NCBI RefSeq assembly: GCF_000802965.1
Contig: NZ_JSAK01000022.1
Span: 62,001-126,000, forward strand
Length of the DNA: 64,000 bases
Origin: Pseudomonas fluorescens
GTDB lineage: Bacteria; Pseudomonadota; Gammaproteobacteria; Pseudomonadales; Pseudomonadaceae
Reading direction: 5' to 3'
Each line of letters starts with the position of its first letter. Positions within the stretch are counted from its first letter, which is position 1. A program made the position numbers and the translations under genes. Of the stretch, positions 25,315-33,758 are shown one piece after another. The notes beneath the pieces are model-generated. The model searched no databases, was not told the origin of the DNA, and saw nothing but the letters and a program-made list of their open reading frames with translations.

Positions 25315-27011
25315 TGACCCGTCCAGCTCCGGCGATTGTCATTCTTGGCAATGGCAGCCTCGCCACTGCGCGCATGCTTCAACAGATTTACCCCGACGCC
25401 CTGATCCATGGGTTGGCCGAACGGGTTGATGGCGCGGACCGTGTCTATCACGAGTTCGGTGCGACCCTGCGAGAGCTGTATCAGCAGGACGCGCCGATCA
25501 TTGCGTTGTGCGCCGCCGGGATCGTGATTCGTACCTTGGCGCCGTTGCTGCTTGAAAAGGGTGCTGAGCCGCCGGTGCTGGTCGTGGCCGAAGATGGTAG
25601 CGCGGTGGTGCCGTTGCTCGGCGGCTTGGGCGGCGTAAATGTGATGGCGCGGGAGATTGCCGCACATCTCGACGTCGCGCCGGCGATAACTACCAGCGGC
25701 GAACTGCGTTTCGGCACCTGCCTGCTCAATCCCCCTGGCGGTTATACCCTGGGCGATCTGGAACTGGGCAAGCGGTTCGTTTCTGATTTGCTCGGCGGCG
25801 AGTCAGTGCGCATCGAAGGTTCGGCGCCTTGGCTGGCGCAAGCGCAACTGCCTGAAGATGCACAGGCGCGGCTGACGGTGCATGTCAGCCATGCCGAACG
25901 CAGTCCGGCGGCCAACGAATTGTTGATCTATCCACGGAGTGTGTTGGTCGCGGTCAGTGCTGGCGCTGCAGATGTGCCGAACGTGGTACGCGAAGCGTTG
26001 CATCAATCTTGCGTAGCCGTGCAGTCGCTGGCCTGTCTATTGGCGCCGGATACCGAAATGGCCAGCCTGGCGTTGCGTGAGGCTGCACTGGAGCTTGGTG
26101 TGCCGTTGCGTTTTGCCCGTGCCATGGGTGGGGCAATCGAGATGGCGCGTCAGGCTATCGAACCGGTCGTTTCCATTGTCGGTGATGACGCTGTTGCGGT
26201 TGCACTGGCCGCGCAGCCATTGGACCCGATGCAGATCGGCCGTGCGCGTGGGCGCTTGGCGGTGATTGGTCTGGGGCCGGGCGCTACCGAATTAATGGTG
26301 CCGGCGGTGAAGGCTGAGCTCGCTCGAGCCAACGATGTGTTGGGTTACGAAACGTATGTACGCATGGCCGGGCCATTCCGCGCCGACCAGAAGCTGCACT
26401 GCACGGATAACCGCGAAGAGATGCAACGTGCGCGTCACGCTTTCGAACTCGCCGCCCAAGGGCGATCGGTGGTGGTGGTGTCCTCCGGTGATCCGGGTGT
26501 TTTCGCCATGGCTGCCGCGGTGCTCGAAGCGCTTCATGAGTCGACCGATGCGCATTGGCATAACGTCGAACTCGAGATCTTGCCGGGCGTATCCGCCTCG
26601 CTGGCAACAGCGGCCCAGGCCGGGGCACCGTTGGGTCATGATTTTTGCGTACTATCGCTTTCGGACAACCTCAAGCCATGGTCGATCATCGAGAAACGAC
26701 TGGACCTCGCGGCCCAGGCAGATCTGGCCCTGGCGTTCTACAACCCGATCTCCCGCTCACGTCCGTGGCAACTGGGGCAAGCCCTGGAAATCGTCGCTCG
26801 GCACCGCGTGCCTGAAACACCCGTGGTACTGGGACGCGATATCGGTCGTCCGGGTCAGACGCTTCGGGTGACGACGCTCGGGCAACTCACTCCTGATCAG
26901 GTTGATATGCGGACCATGGTGCTTGTTGGCTCCTCGACGACTTGTGTGTTTGCTCGAGCAGATGGCGGAACTTGGGTTTACACGCCTCGCTGGTATGGCA
27001 ATAAACCGTAA
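25314..27011 (+). CDS. cobJ: CbiG-CobJ fusion (precorrin-3B C17-methyltransferase)
   Basis: 565-residue two-part protein. Residues 1 to about 305 are CbiG-like (cobalt-precorrin-5A hydrolase fold: IIALCAAGIVIRTLAPLLLE; VVPLLGGLGGVNVMAREIAA). From about residue 313 (RLAVIGLGPGATELMVPAVK) to the end is the CobJ/CbiH methylase that contracts the ring at C20 and methylates C17 (VVVVSSGDPGVFAMAAAVLE; AFYNPISRSRPWQLGQALEI). Start chosen at the ATGA overlap with cobI. In aerobic producers the CbiG part may be structural or vestigial; its activity is not known to me. Confidence 0.95.
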   Translation: MTRPAPAIVILGNGSLATARMLQQIYPDALIHGLAERVDGADRVYHEFGATLRELYQQDAPIIALCAAGIVIRTLAPLLLEKGAEPPVLVVAEDGSAVVPLLGGLGGVNVMAREIAAHLDVAPAITTSGELRFGTCLLNPPGGYTLGDLELGKRFVSDLLGGESVRIEGSAPWLAQAQLPEDAQARLTVHVSHAERSPAANELLIYPRSVLVAVSAGAADVPNVVREALHQSCVAVQSLACLLAPDTEMASLALREAALELGVPLRFARAMGGAIEMARQAIEPVVSIVGDDAVAVALAAQPLDPMQIGRARGRLAVIGLGPGATELMVPAVKAELARANDVLGYETYVRMAGPFRADQKLHCTDNREEMQRARHAFELAAQGRSVVVVSSGDPGVFAMAAAVLEALHESTDAHWHNVELEILPGVSASLATAAQAGAPLGHDFCVLSLSDNLKPWSIIEKRLDLAAQADLALAFYNPISRSRPWQLGQALEIVARHRVPETPVVLGRDIGRPGQTLRVTTLGQLTPDQVDMRTMVLVGSSTTCVFARADGGTWVYTPRWYGNKP

Positions 27012-27022
27012 GTTGGATAACG

Positions 27023-27050
27023 GGCCGGCGCAATGCCGGCCTTATTGTTT
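27023..27050 (+). terminator. Terminator after cobJ
   Basis: Stem GGCCGGC / GCCGGCC (27023-27029 with 27035-27041), five-base loop, then TTATTGTTT. It closes the plus-strand cob operon 11 bases after its stop. Confidence 0.8.
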
Positions 27051-27207
27051 AGTTGGTTGTTTTTAATTCAAGTGCCGATTTTTCAATCGTCGTTTTTGCG
27101 TGACAATATCTTGTGGTTCTTTCTTGTTTGACCGGTTCTTGTCTGGTTGCTAAGTTTTATTTGTCTGCAAGAGGCAGGCCTAATTAAATAACATGGAAGT
27201 TAATAAT

Positions 27208-27978
27208 ATGATTTTGAATGAAGTTATGGGTGATGCATTCGACTATGCCGCTCAGCGGGAATATTTCAAGTCGGCTGAGATGGTTCAGCCGATGGCGCGT
27301 ATGTCGCGAATGAGTCTGGCCTCGGAACAACAGGGTAGCGATTCGGCTGCGGTGCTGGGGACAACTGTCGCTGCCTATGATGAGGAGCTGTCATATGAGG
27401 ATCGCGAAGCCTTCGACGACACGTTTCTTTATGCGGAAATACGTGCGGACAAACTCTTCCATCGCGAAACCCAGCGCCGCGAATGGTATGGCGAATACAG
27501 CAAGGCACTGACCATGTGTGGCTGGCCGACCATGAGCGACCCTTACAAGGAGTACGTCAGCCGGGAGCTAAACTTCACTATGGATGAGGCTGCATTGCAG
27601 ATCATCGCCCTGGCCGCCGGTGCCGACAAACTGAAGGTTTTGCCGCTGATCTCCGCAGCCTTCAATTCGCTGGAAAAGAACGACGGCGCTCTAAAATTGA
27701 TAGAGCTGAAAAGTAAACAAAATAAGTCCGGCAACTTTCAGGCCACTCCATGTCTGTTGTTGGGTGGGCGGGCAACTATGATTGCGTGTGCTATACAAAT
27801 GGAAACAAAGGAGCTCATTACAAAAATTTTATTCTTCAAGTATCGAGGTGAGGAAGTCAGGATCTACAATGCTGCTACTCGGCGTGTATTGAATCGACGT
27901 GCTTACAATGTCGTTAAGGATGTTGTTCAGGCGGCAGTCGATAAAGCCCGACTCGATTACTTTAAAACACCGCTGTAA
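27208..27978 (+). CDS. Unrecognised 256-residue protein (paralogue family member 2)
   Basis: Unknown, soluble, no signal peptide. Start taken at ATG 27208 because GGAAG lies 8 bases upstream; an ATG at 27193 is in frame but has no close RBS. Regions shared with the gene at 21738: LGTTV...LSYEDREAFDDTFLYAEI, HRETQRREWY...CGWP and GNFQATPC...ILFFKYRGEEV. Unlike its neighbours, the gene and its upstream region are AT-rich in places (for example 27700-27850), hinting at acquisition or relaxed selection. It has its own terminator at 27987 and is not in the cob operon. Confidence 0.85.
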   Translation: MILNEVMGDAFDYAAQREYFKSAEMVQPMARMSRMSLASEQQGSDSAAVLGTTVAAYDEELSYEDREAFDDTFLYAEIRADKLFHRETQRREWYGEYSKALTMCGWPTMSDPYKEYVSRELNFTMDEAALQIIALAAGADKLKVLPLISAAFNSLEKNDGALKLIELKSKQNKSGNFQATPCLLLGGRATMIACAIQMETKELITKILFFKYRGEEVRIYNAATRRVLNRRAYNVVKDVVQAAVDKARLDYFKTPL

Positions 27979-27986
27979 ACATTCTT

Positions 27987-28018
27987 GAGAGCTTCCGTGC
28001 TGGAAGTTCTCTTTTTTT
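27987..28018 (+). terminator. Rho-independent terminator after member 2
   Basis: Stem GAGAGCTTCC / GGAAGTTCTC with one G-T pair, loop GTGCT, then seven T. Confidence 0.9.
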
Positions 28019-28041
28019 GTATTCGAGTTGCAAGGTGAAAC

Positions 28042-28800
28042 ATGGAAAGTTTTCGTCAGGAATCATTTGTCGACTCCGGGCTTCTCGGTGTCTTGTCGCT
28101 TTCATTGGATCAGCAGATGAAATGCGACACTTTGTATTCTTTGCTGGCTGCTCGGGTGATGGCTTCAAACAGTTTTCCCGACGTCGGTGACTTCCCGCAA
28201 TGGCACAGCAGATTTGCTGAGGCCCTCGAGCGATGCGGGTGGACGCTCAGGCGTGAGCAAGACCTGAAACCCGTGTTTAATCAGCCATCCACGGTGACGC
28301 TGCAAAATGTGTTTGCGCATGCGATGGCCGGCGAGGCGTTGCAAGAACCGTGTGAGCTTGCGCTCGAAGCATTGGATGCTTTCGCGCAGCTGTCGACGGA
28401 TGCGCCACCGGCGGTGCGCTTTCGCGAGCGGTCGTTCAGTCAGCGCAGGGTGGAGGTGGAAGGGGGAAAGGAAGAGCAGCGCTTCACGGTGCATTGGATG
28501 CTGGCGGTAAGTGCACGCAAAGCCTGCATCGACCTGTTCTACCTTGAGTTTGAAACGACCCAATGCGTGGATGAGCAATTTCTGCAGCAGGCCTTTGTGC
28601 CGTCCAGCTTCACGTCACCGGTAGCCGTGAAGCATCACGCGTTCGAGATGGCAGCGAGGGCATTCGCCAGAAGCAGGGCGCAAATCGTCGCTTTTGTGCA
28701 GGGACATCAGCTGATGCCGATCACGCCTGGTATCGGGTTGATGCCGGTGACCTCGACCTGTGACGCCGTCATGGCACCAGATAACCCTTCACACCGGTGA
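28042..28800 (+). CDS. Unrecognised 252-residue protein (paralogue family member 3)
   Basis: Unknown soluble protein, preceded by RBS AAGGTGA. It is the most diverged of three apparent paralogues: shared pattern is TLYSLLAARV...FPQWHSRFAEALERCGWT (about residues 34-72) and a hydrophobic strand LFYLEFETTQ where the others have FLFLKWLEHDV and ILFFKYRGEEV; the FQxxPC motif is lost. The C-terminal 30 residues (PITPGIGLMPVTSTCDAVMA) are unique. Its end overlaps the convergent marC gene by 32 bases. Confidence 0.78.
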   Translation: MESFRQESFVDSGLLGVLSLSLDQQMKCDTLYSLLAARVMASNSFPDVGDFPQWHSRFAEALERCGWTLRREQDLKPVFNQPSTVTLQNVFAHAMAGEALQEPCELALEALDAFAQLSTDAPPAVRFRERSFSQRRVEVEGGKEEQRFTVHWMLAVSARKACIDLFYLEFETTQCVDEQFLQQAFVPSSFTSPVAVKHHAFEMAARAFARSRAQIVAFVQGHQLMPITPGIGLMPVTSTCDAVMAPDNPSHR

Positions 28801-29365
28801 AAATAATCTGCGCCGCCAATGCACACACGAACAACCCCATCAATCGGCTGACGATCTGCAAACCCTGGTCGCCGAGAATACGTTCGATGTGATTGGACAG
28901 ATACAACACCACGCCCACCGTGAAACTGGCCAGGGCAATACTGAGGATCGCGGTGAGCTTGTCGTCCCAGTGCGGCTGACCGATGCCCATCACCAGCAAG
29001 GCGCCGATGGTGCCGGGGCCGACGGTCAGCGGGATGGTCAGGGGGACGATGGTCACGTCCTGCTGCACGTTGTCGGTCTGCACGGCTGACTTGCCCTGGG
29101 CCATGCCCAGCGCCGAGATGAACAACACGCTGCCCGCACCGATGCGGAAGGCGTCCACGGTGATGCCGAAGACGCTGAAAATTACTCGACCGAACAAGTA
29201 CAGCAAGACACTGGACACCAGTGTGGCGATTGCCACTTTCCAGGCTAGCCGGCGCTGTTCCTTGCGCGAATAACCGCGAGTCAGACTGATGAAGCAGGAC
29301 AACACGAAGAAGGGGCTGTAGAGCACCAGCATCTTCAGGTAAACGCTGAACAACACGTGGAGCAT
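28769..29365 (-). CDS. MarC-family integral membrane protein
   Basis: 198-residue inner-membrane protein with about six hydrophobic segments, of the MarC/UPF0056 family; VPLTIPLTVGPGTIGALLVM is the family signature (about residues 95-115). Function unknown; the early link to multiple antibiotic resistance was not upheld. It lies after retS in the opposite reading order (64 bases beyond the retS stop, same strand) and converges with member 3. Confidence 0.88.
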   Translation of the reverse strand: MLHVLFSVYLKMLVLYSPFFVLSCFISLTRGYSRKEQRRLAWKVAIATLVSSVLLYLFGRVIFSVFGITVDAFRIGAGSVLFISALGMAQGKSAVQTDNVQQDVTIVPLTIPLTVGPGTIGALLVMGIGQPHWDDKLTAILSIALASFTVGVVLYLSNHIERILGDQGLQIVSRLMGLFVCALAAQIIFTGVKGYLVP

Positions 29366-29429
29366 GGTGCAGGCTCACTGGCGAGGGAAGTCGAGGGGGA
29401 GTCTATCAGGCGCTACGGAGTCTGTCGGC

Positions 29430-32207
29430 TCAGGACGTGGGTGTCGCGGTGCGGTTCTGCTGATCGCGCTGGGCCACCCAGTGTTCGATCAGTTCACGCA
29501 ACTGGGACAACTCGACCGGTTTGGCCATGTGCCCGTCCATACCCGCCTGGCGCGCGCGTTCTTTATGCTCGGCCAGGATGTGTGCGGTCAATGCCACCAC
29601 CGGGGTACGAATTCGCTGGTTGCCGACTTCCCACGCACGCAATTGCTGGGTGGCCGAGAAACCGTCGAGGATCGGCATTTCGCAGTCCATCAACACCAGG
29701 TCGTAACGTTGCGCCTTCATGGCCTGCAAGGCTTCTTCACCGTTGCTGGCAGTGTCGGGTTGCAGGTTGAGCTTGCCCAGCATGCCGCGGATCACCTTGG
29801 TCGAGATGCTGTTGTCTTCGGCCACAAGAATGCGGAAATCGCTGGGTACCTTGACCGGCAGGCTTGTACCTGATGGCAGATGCGGCATGACGGCCAGCCC
29901 CTTGTTGCGCTGGGTCAGTTCGTCGGCGAGGGTGGTCTTGAGGGTGTAGCCGGCGACCGGTTTGGCGAGGATGCGCTTGATCCCCGAATTGCGCGCGATG
30001 ATCTTGCTTGGCGCATTGCTGATGCCGGTGAGCATGATCAGCAGGATGTCGTGGTTCAGGCTCGGGTCTTCCTTGATCTTGGCGGCCAGTTGCATGCCGG
30101 TCATGCCGGGCATGTTCTGGTCCAGCAGGACCACGTCGAAGTAGTCGCGCAGGTGCGCCTTGGTGCGCAGCAGTGCCAGGGCTTCCTTGCCAGACGGCAC
30201 GGCGCTGACGTTCAAGCCCCAGGCGCTGCACTGCTGCACCAGCACCTTGCGACAGGTGTCGTTGTCGTCCACCACCAACACCCGTGCGCCCTGCAACGGA
30301 CCGTCGAGGTCGGAGGTCGGGTGTTCGAGGCGATCAGGATCGAGCGGCAAGGTCAGCCACAAGGTGCTGCCCTGGGTGCTGCCGCTCTTGATGCCGAATT
30401 CGCCTTGCATCAAGCGGATCAGTTGACGGGCGATCACCAGGCCCAGATTGCCACCCAGGCGGTTGGCCGAGAGGAAGTGCTTGCTGTGCAGTTCCGCGTG
30501 CATCAGCGCGTCGCGCTCTTCGGCGTCCATGGGTTCGCCGCTGTCCTGAACGGCGATGCGCAGGCGTGGTTTGGCGGTGCGCTCATCGAGCGCGACGACG
30601 ATGAGGATTTCGCCTTCATCGGTTTTCTTCAGGGCGTTTTCCAGCAGGCTCAACAACGTTTGACGCAGGCGTGTCGGGTCACCGCTGATGACCCGCGGCA
30701 CTTGCGGCTGAATGAAACTGATCAGCTCAACGTTCTGCTGCTCGGCCTTGGCGCGGAAGATGCTCAGGCAGTCTTCGATCAACGCATTGAGATCGAACTG
30801 CACATCGTCCAGCTCGATCTGTCCTGATTCGAGCTTGGAGATGTCGAGGATTTCGTTGATCAGCGTCAGCAGTTCGTTGCCAGCGCTATGGATGGTTTGC
30901 ACATAGTCGCGCTGCTTGACCGACAGAGGCGTGCCCAGCAGCAACTCGGTCATGCCCAGTACGCCGTTCATCGGGGTGCGGATTTCATGGCTGATCTTCG
31001 CCAGGAATTCGGCCTTGGCGTTGATCTCGGCATTGCTGGCCGCCAGGTCGCGACTGATGCTGAAACGGTCTTCGGTGATGCTGCGTTGGCGCTCGCTCAG
31101 GGCAATGCCCATCAGCAGGCCGCTGATGCAGATGAACGCCAGCAGCGTGGTGATCAGGTCGTGCGGTTCAATCAGGGTCAGCCCCAGCAGGGCCGGGAGG
31201 ATGATCAGCGTACCGAGGTTGAACACCACCATCGCTGCCACGAACAGTCGTGCCGGGCGATAGCCTTTTTGCCAGTGATAGGCGCTGACGAACAACATGG
31301 TCAGGCCCGCAAGGGCGACCAGTCCATAAATAATGATGTTCAGCGGCAGCGTGTTGACGAACAGCAGCAACAGACTGCAAATCATGATCAACAGGATGTC
31401 GACTTGAATCAGTCTGTTCAGCGGGTGCGGGCCCAGAGGCGCGAAGAAGCGCAGGGCGAACATCAGGCCGCAGGGCGCCGTCAGCAATAAGGCGAGATAA
31501 GCGCCCGGCGTTTGTACGGCTTGCCAGTCGGGCAGCCAGGGGCCTGCCAGGTTCAGCAACAGAATCAGGCTGAGCATCAGACAGCCTTCGGCCGCCGCCA
31601 GCCAGAGGCTGCTGCGCGAGCGCGAGTAGGCGTAACGGACGAGATTGTGCAGGATCAGCATGCCGATGCAGCCCAGCAACAGGCCGTAGATCAGCGTTTG
31701 ATGTTGATTGGCGGCGGTCATGACGGCCGATTGCAGGGTGATGTAAGGCCGTAACTGGTGCTCGGAAACCAGTCGCAAATAAACATCGAGGGTTTTGTCA
31801 CTCTGCGGCAACGGCACCATGAAGTCGCTGCTGGGCAGGGGCCGGTCAACCAGAGGCTGTCGATTGCCGGTGTTGGATTGCTCGATCAGCTTGTCGCCGT
31901 CCAGCACATACATATTGAAATGCAACAGGTCCGGCGCAAACACGCGCAGCAATTGTTCATGCTTGCCGGGTGCGAGGCGGAAACGTAGCCAGAGCGCTCC
32001 GTCGGGCTCGGCGGCGGTGAGGCTGTCGAGTTCGATGGGGCTGAATTGATTGGTGTAGCGAGCAGAGCGGATGTCGCTCAGTTGCAGGTCGCCCTGTTCG
32101 TCGAGCAATACCGCCCAACCACTGCCTTGCGCGGCCTGGGCCGGGAGCATGCAGAGCAGGGTCAGCAGAGTGACGGTGAAACCTATGGCAATCCTGAGCC
32201 AGCGCAC
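29430..32207 (-). CDS. retS: Hybrid sensor kinase RetS
   Basis: 925-residue membrane hybrid kinase; assigned to RetS by architecture and by its place next to purD, as in P. aeruginosa. Signal peptide to about 25, DISMED2 sensor domain 30-165, seven-TM DISM module about 170-385, HisKA with SHEIRTPMNG (His near 406), a HATPase domain about 515-640, then two receiver domains with phosphoacceptor motifs DVVLLDQNMPGMTG and DLVLMDCEMPILDG. RetS restrains the GacS/GacA-RsmA sessile switch by binding GacS. The G1 box is degenerate (DSGEP instead of DxGxG), matching a non-canonical kinase. Start codon GTG with AAGGGA upstream. Confidence 0.93.
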   Translation of the reverse strand: MRWLRIAIGFTVTLLTLLCMLPAQAAQGSGWAVLLDEQGDLQLSDIRSARYTNQFSPIELDSLTAAEPDGALWLRFRLAPGKHEQLLRVFAPDLLHFNMYVLDGDKLIEQSNTGNRQPLVDRPLPSSDFMVPLPQSDKTLDVYLRLVSEHQLRPYITLQSAVMTAANQHQTLIYGLLLGCIGMLILHNLVRYAYSRSRSSLWLAAAEGCLMLSLILLLNLAGPWLPDWQAVQTPGAYLALLLTAPCGLMFALRFFAPLGPHPLNRLIQVDILLIMICSLLLLFVNTLPLNIIIYGLVALAGLTMLFVSAYHWQKGYRPARLFVAAMVVFNLGTLIILPALLGLTLIEPHDLITTLLAFICISGLLMGIALSERQRSITEDRFSISRDLAASNAEINAKAEFLAKISHEIRTPMNGVLGMTELLLGTPLSVKQRDYVQTIHSAGNELLTLINEILDISKLESGQIELDDVQFDLNALIEDCLSIFRAKAEQQNVELISFIQPQVPRVISGDPTRLRQTLLSLLENALKKTDEGEILIVVALDERTAKPRLRIAVQDSGEPMDAEERDALMHAELHSKHFLSANRLGGNLGLVIARQLIRLMQGEFGIKSGSTQGSTLWLTLPLDPDRLEHPTSDLDGPLQGARVLVVDDNDTCRKVLVQQCSAWGLNVSAVPSGKEALALLRTKAHLRDYFDVVLLDQNMPGMTGMQLAAKIKEDPSLNHDILLIMLTGISNAPSKIIARNSGIKRILAKPVAGYTLKTTLADELTQRNKGLAVMPHLPSGTSLPVKVPSDFRILVAEDNSISTKVIRGMLGKLNLQPDTASNGEEALQAMKAQRYDLVLMDCEMPILDGFSATQQLRAWEVGNQRIRTPVVALTAHILAEHKERARQAGMDGHMAKPVELSQLRELIEHWVAQRDQQNRTATPTS

Positions 32208-32267
32208 GGCGAAATCCCTTCGTAGGTTAATGCCAGATTACAACTATGCGCGGCGCCGGAATAGTCA

Positions 32268-32290
32268 GGCAAGGGCCCGAAGCCCTTGCC
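32268..32290 (-). terminator. Hairpin after purD
   Basis: Stem GGCAAGGGC / GCCCTTGCC with loop of five, 16-38 bases after the purD stop. The T-run is poor, so termination may be partial. Confidence 0.6.
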
Positions 32291-32305
32291 CGGCCGAATG
32301 GAAAC

Positions 32306-33601
32306 TTATTCCTGATTTTCGCCACGCTCGCGGGCAATGGCGCGGTAGCCAATGTCCTTGCGATAGAAACAGCCTTCCCAATCAATCTTTGCCGCCAGTT
32401 TGTAAGCCTGCTGTTGGGCCGCATCGACGCTGGCGCCCATGGCAGTGGCGCACAGCACCCGACCACCGGCCGTCACGACTTGACCGTCCTGGAGCGCAGT
32501 GCCAGCGTGGAAGACTTTGCCTTCCAGTGCTGCGGCTGCATCCAGACCATTGATGGCCGCGCCTTTGGCGTAGTCACCAGGATAGCCGCCCGCCGCCAGC
32601 ACGATACCGACGCTCGGACGGGGATCCCATTGCGCTTCGACCTTGTCCAGCGCCTGCGCCAGGGCCGCTTCGACCAGCAGCACCAGGCTCGACTGCAAGC
32701 GCAGCATGACTGGTTGGGTCTCAGGGTCGCCGAAACGGCAGTTGAATTCGATAACTTTTGGGTTACCAGCCTTGTCGATCATCAGGCCGGCGTACAGGAA
32801 ACCCGTGTAAACGTTGCCTTCCTCGGCCATGCCGCGCACGGTCGGCCAGATCACCAGATCCATCACGCGCTGGTGGACTTCGCTGGTGACCACCGGAGCC
32901 GGGGAGTAGGCACCCATGCCGCCCGTGTTCGGACCGGTGTCGCCGTCGCCGACGCGTTTGTGGTCCTGGCTGGTGGCCATCGGCAAGACGTTCTTGCCGT
33001 CGACCATGACGATGAAGCTGGCTTCTTCGCCGTCCAGGAACTCTTCGATGACCACGCGCGAACCGGCGTCGCCGAAAGCGTTGCCTGCCAGCATGTCACG
33101 CACGGCGTCTTCGGCTTCGGCCAGGGTCATGGCAACGATCACGCCTTTACCGGCGGCCAGGCCATCGGCCTTGATCACGATCGGTGCACCCTTTTCACGC
33201 AGATAAGCCAGGGCTGGCTCGATCTCCGTGAAGTTCTGGTAGTCGGCGGTCGGGATCTTGTGGCGCGCCAGGAAATCCTTGGTGAAGGCTTTCGAACCTT
33301 CCAGCTGAGCAGCACCAGCGGTAGGACCGAAGCAGTCCAGGCCACGGGAGCGGAACAGGTCAACGACGCCAGCGACCAGTGGCACTTCCGGGCCGACGAT
33401 GGTCAGGGAAACGTTTTTCTCGGCAAAGTCTGCTAGCTGCTCAAGGGCCAGCACGTCGATGGCGACGTTCTCGCACTTGGCTTCAATGGCAGTGCCGGCA
33501 TTGCCCGGAGCCACGAAAACTTTCTGTACGCGCGGATCCTGAGCCACTTTCCAGGCCAGGGCGTGTTCACGGCCACCGCTGCCAATGATCAAAACATTCA
33601 T
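32306..33601 (-). CDS. purD: Phosphoribosylamine-glycine ligase
   Basis: GAR synthetase of purine synthesis, an ATP-grasp enzyme, 431 residues. MNVLIIGSGGREHALAWKVA is the classic N-terminus; GPEVPLVAGVVDLFRSRGLD, IVIKADGLAAGKGVIVAMTL and FNCRFGDPETQPVMLRL are further signatures. It follows purH by about 160 bases with a REP palindrome between, and is probably cotranscribed with it. Confidence 0.98.
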   Translation of the reverse strand: MNVLIIGSGGREHALAWKVAQDPRVQKVFVAPGNAGTAIEAKCENVAIDVLALEQLADFAEKNVSLTIVGPEVPLVAGVVDLFRSRGLDCFGPTAGAAQLEGSKAFTKDFLARHKIPTADYQNFTEIEPALAYLREKGAPIVIKADGLAAGKGVIVAMTLAEAEDAVRDMLAGNAFGDAGSRVVIEEFLDGEEASFIVMVDGKNVLPMATSQDHKRVGDGDTGPNTGGMGAYSPAPVVTSEVHQRVMDLVIWPTVRGMAEEGNVYTGFLYAGLMIDKAGNPKVIEFNCRFGDPETQPVMLRLQSSLVLLVEAALAQALDKVEAQWDPRPSVGIVLAAGGYPGDYAKGAAINGLDAAAALEGKVFHAGTALQDGQVVTAGGRVLCATAMGASVDAAQQQAYKLAAKIDWEGCFYRKDIGYRAIARERGENQE

Positions 33602-33655
33602 TTAAAAAACCTCGGATGACGCTAAATTCTGTGGGCAGCGTTGGAGCTGCTTTTC

Positions 33656-33742
33656 TGTGGGAGCTGGCTTGCCAGCGATGCAGGCGACTCGGTTCATCAG
33701 TTAGACCGAGGGGATGCTATCGCTGGCAAGCCAGCTCCCACA
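33656..33742. repeat. REP-type palindrome between purH and purD
   Basis: Arms TGTGGGAGCTGGCTTGCCAG and CTGGCAAGCCAGCTCCCACA with CGAT at the inner ends; near-perfect. Confidence 0.88.
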
Positions 33743-33758
33743 TTTGGATCGAGTTGAA

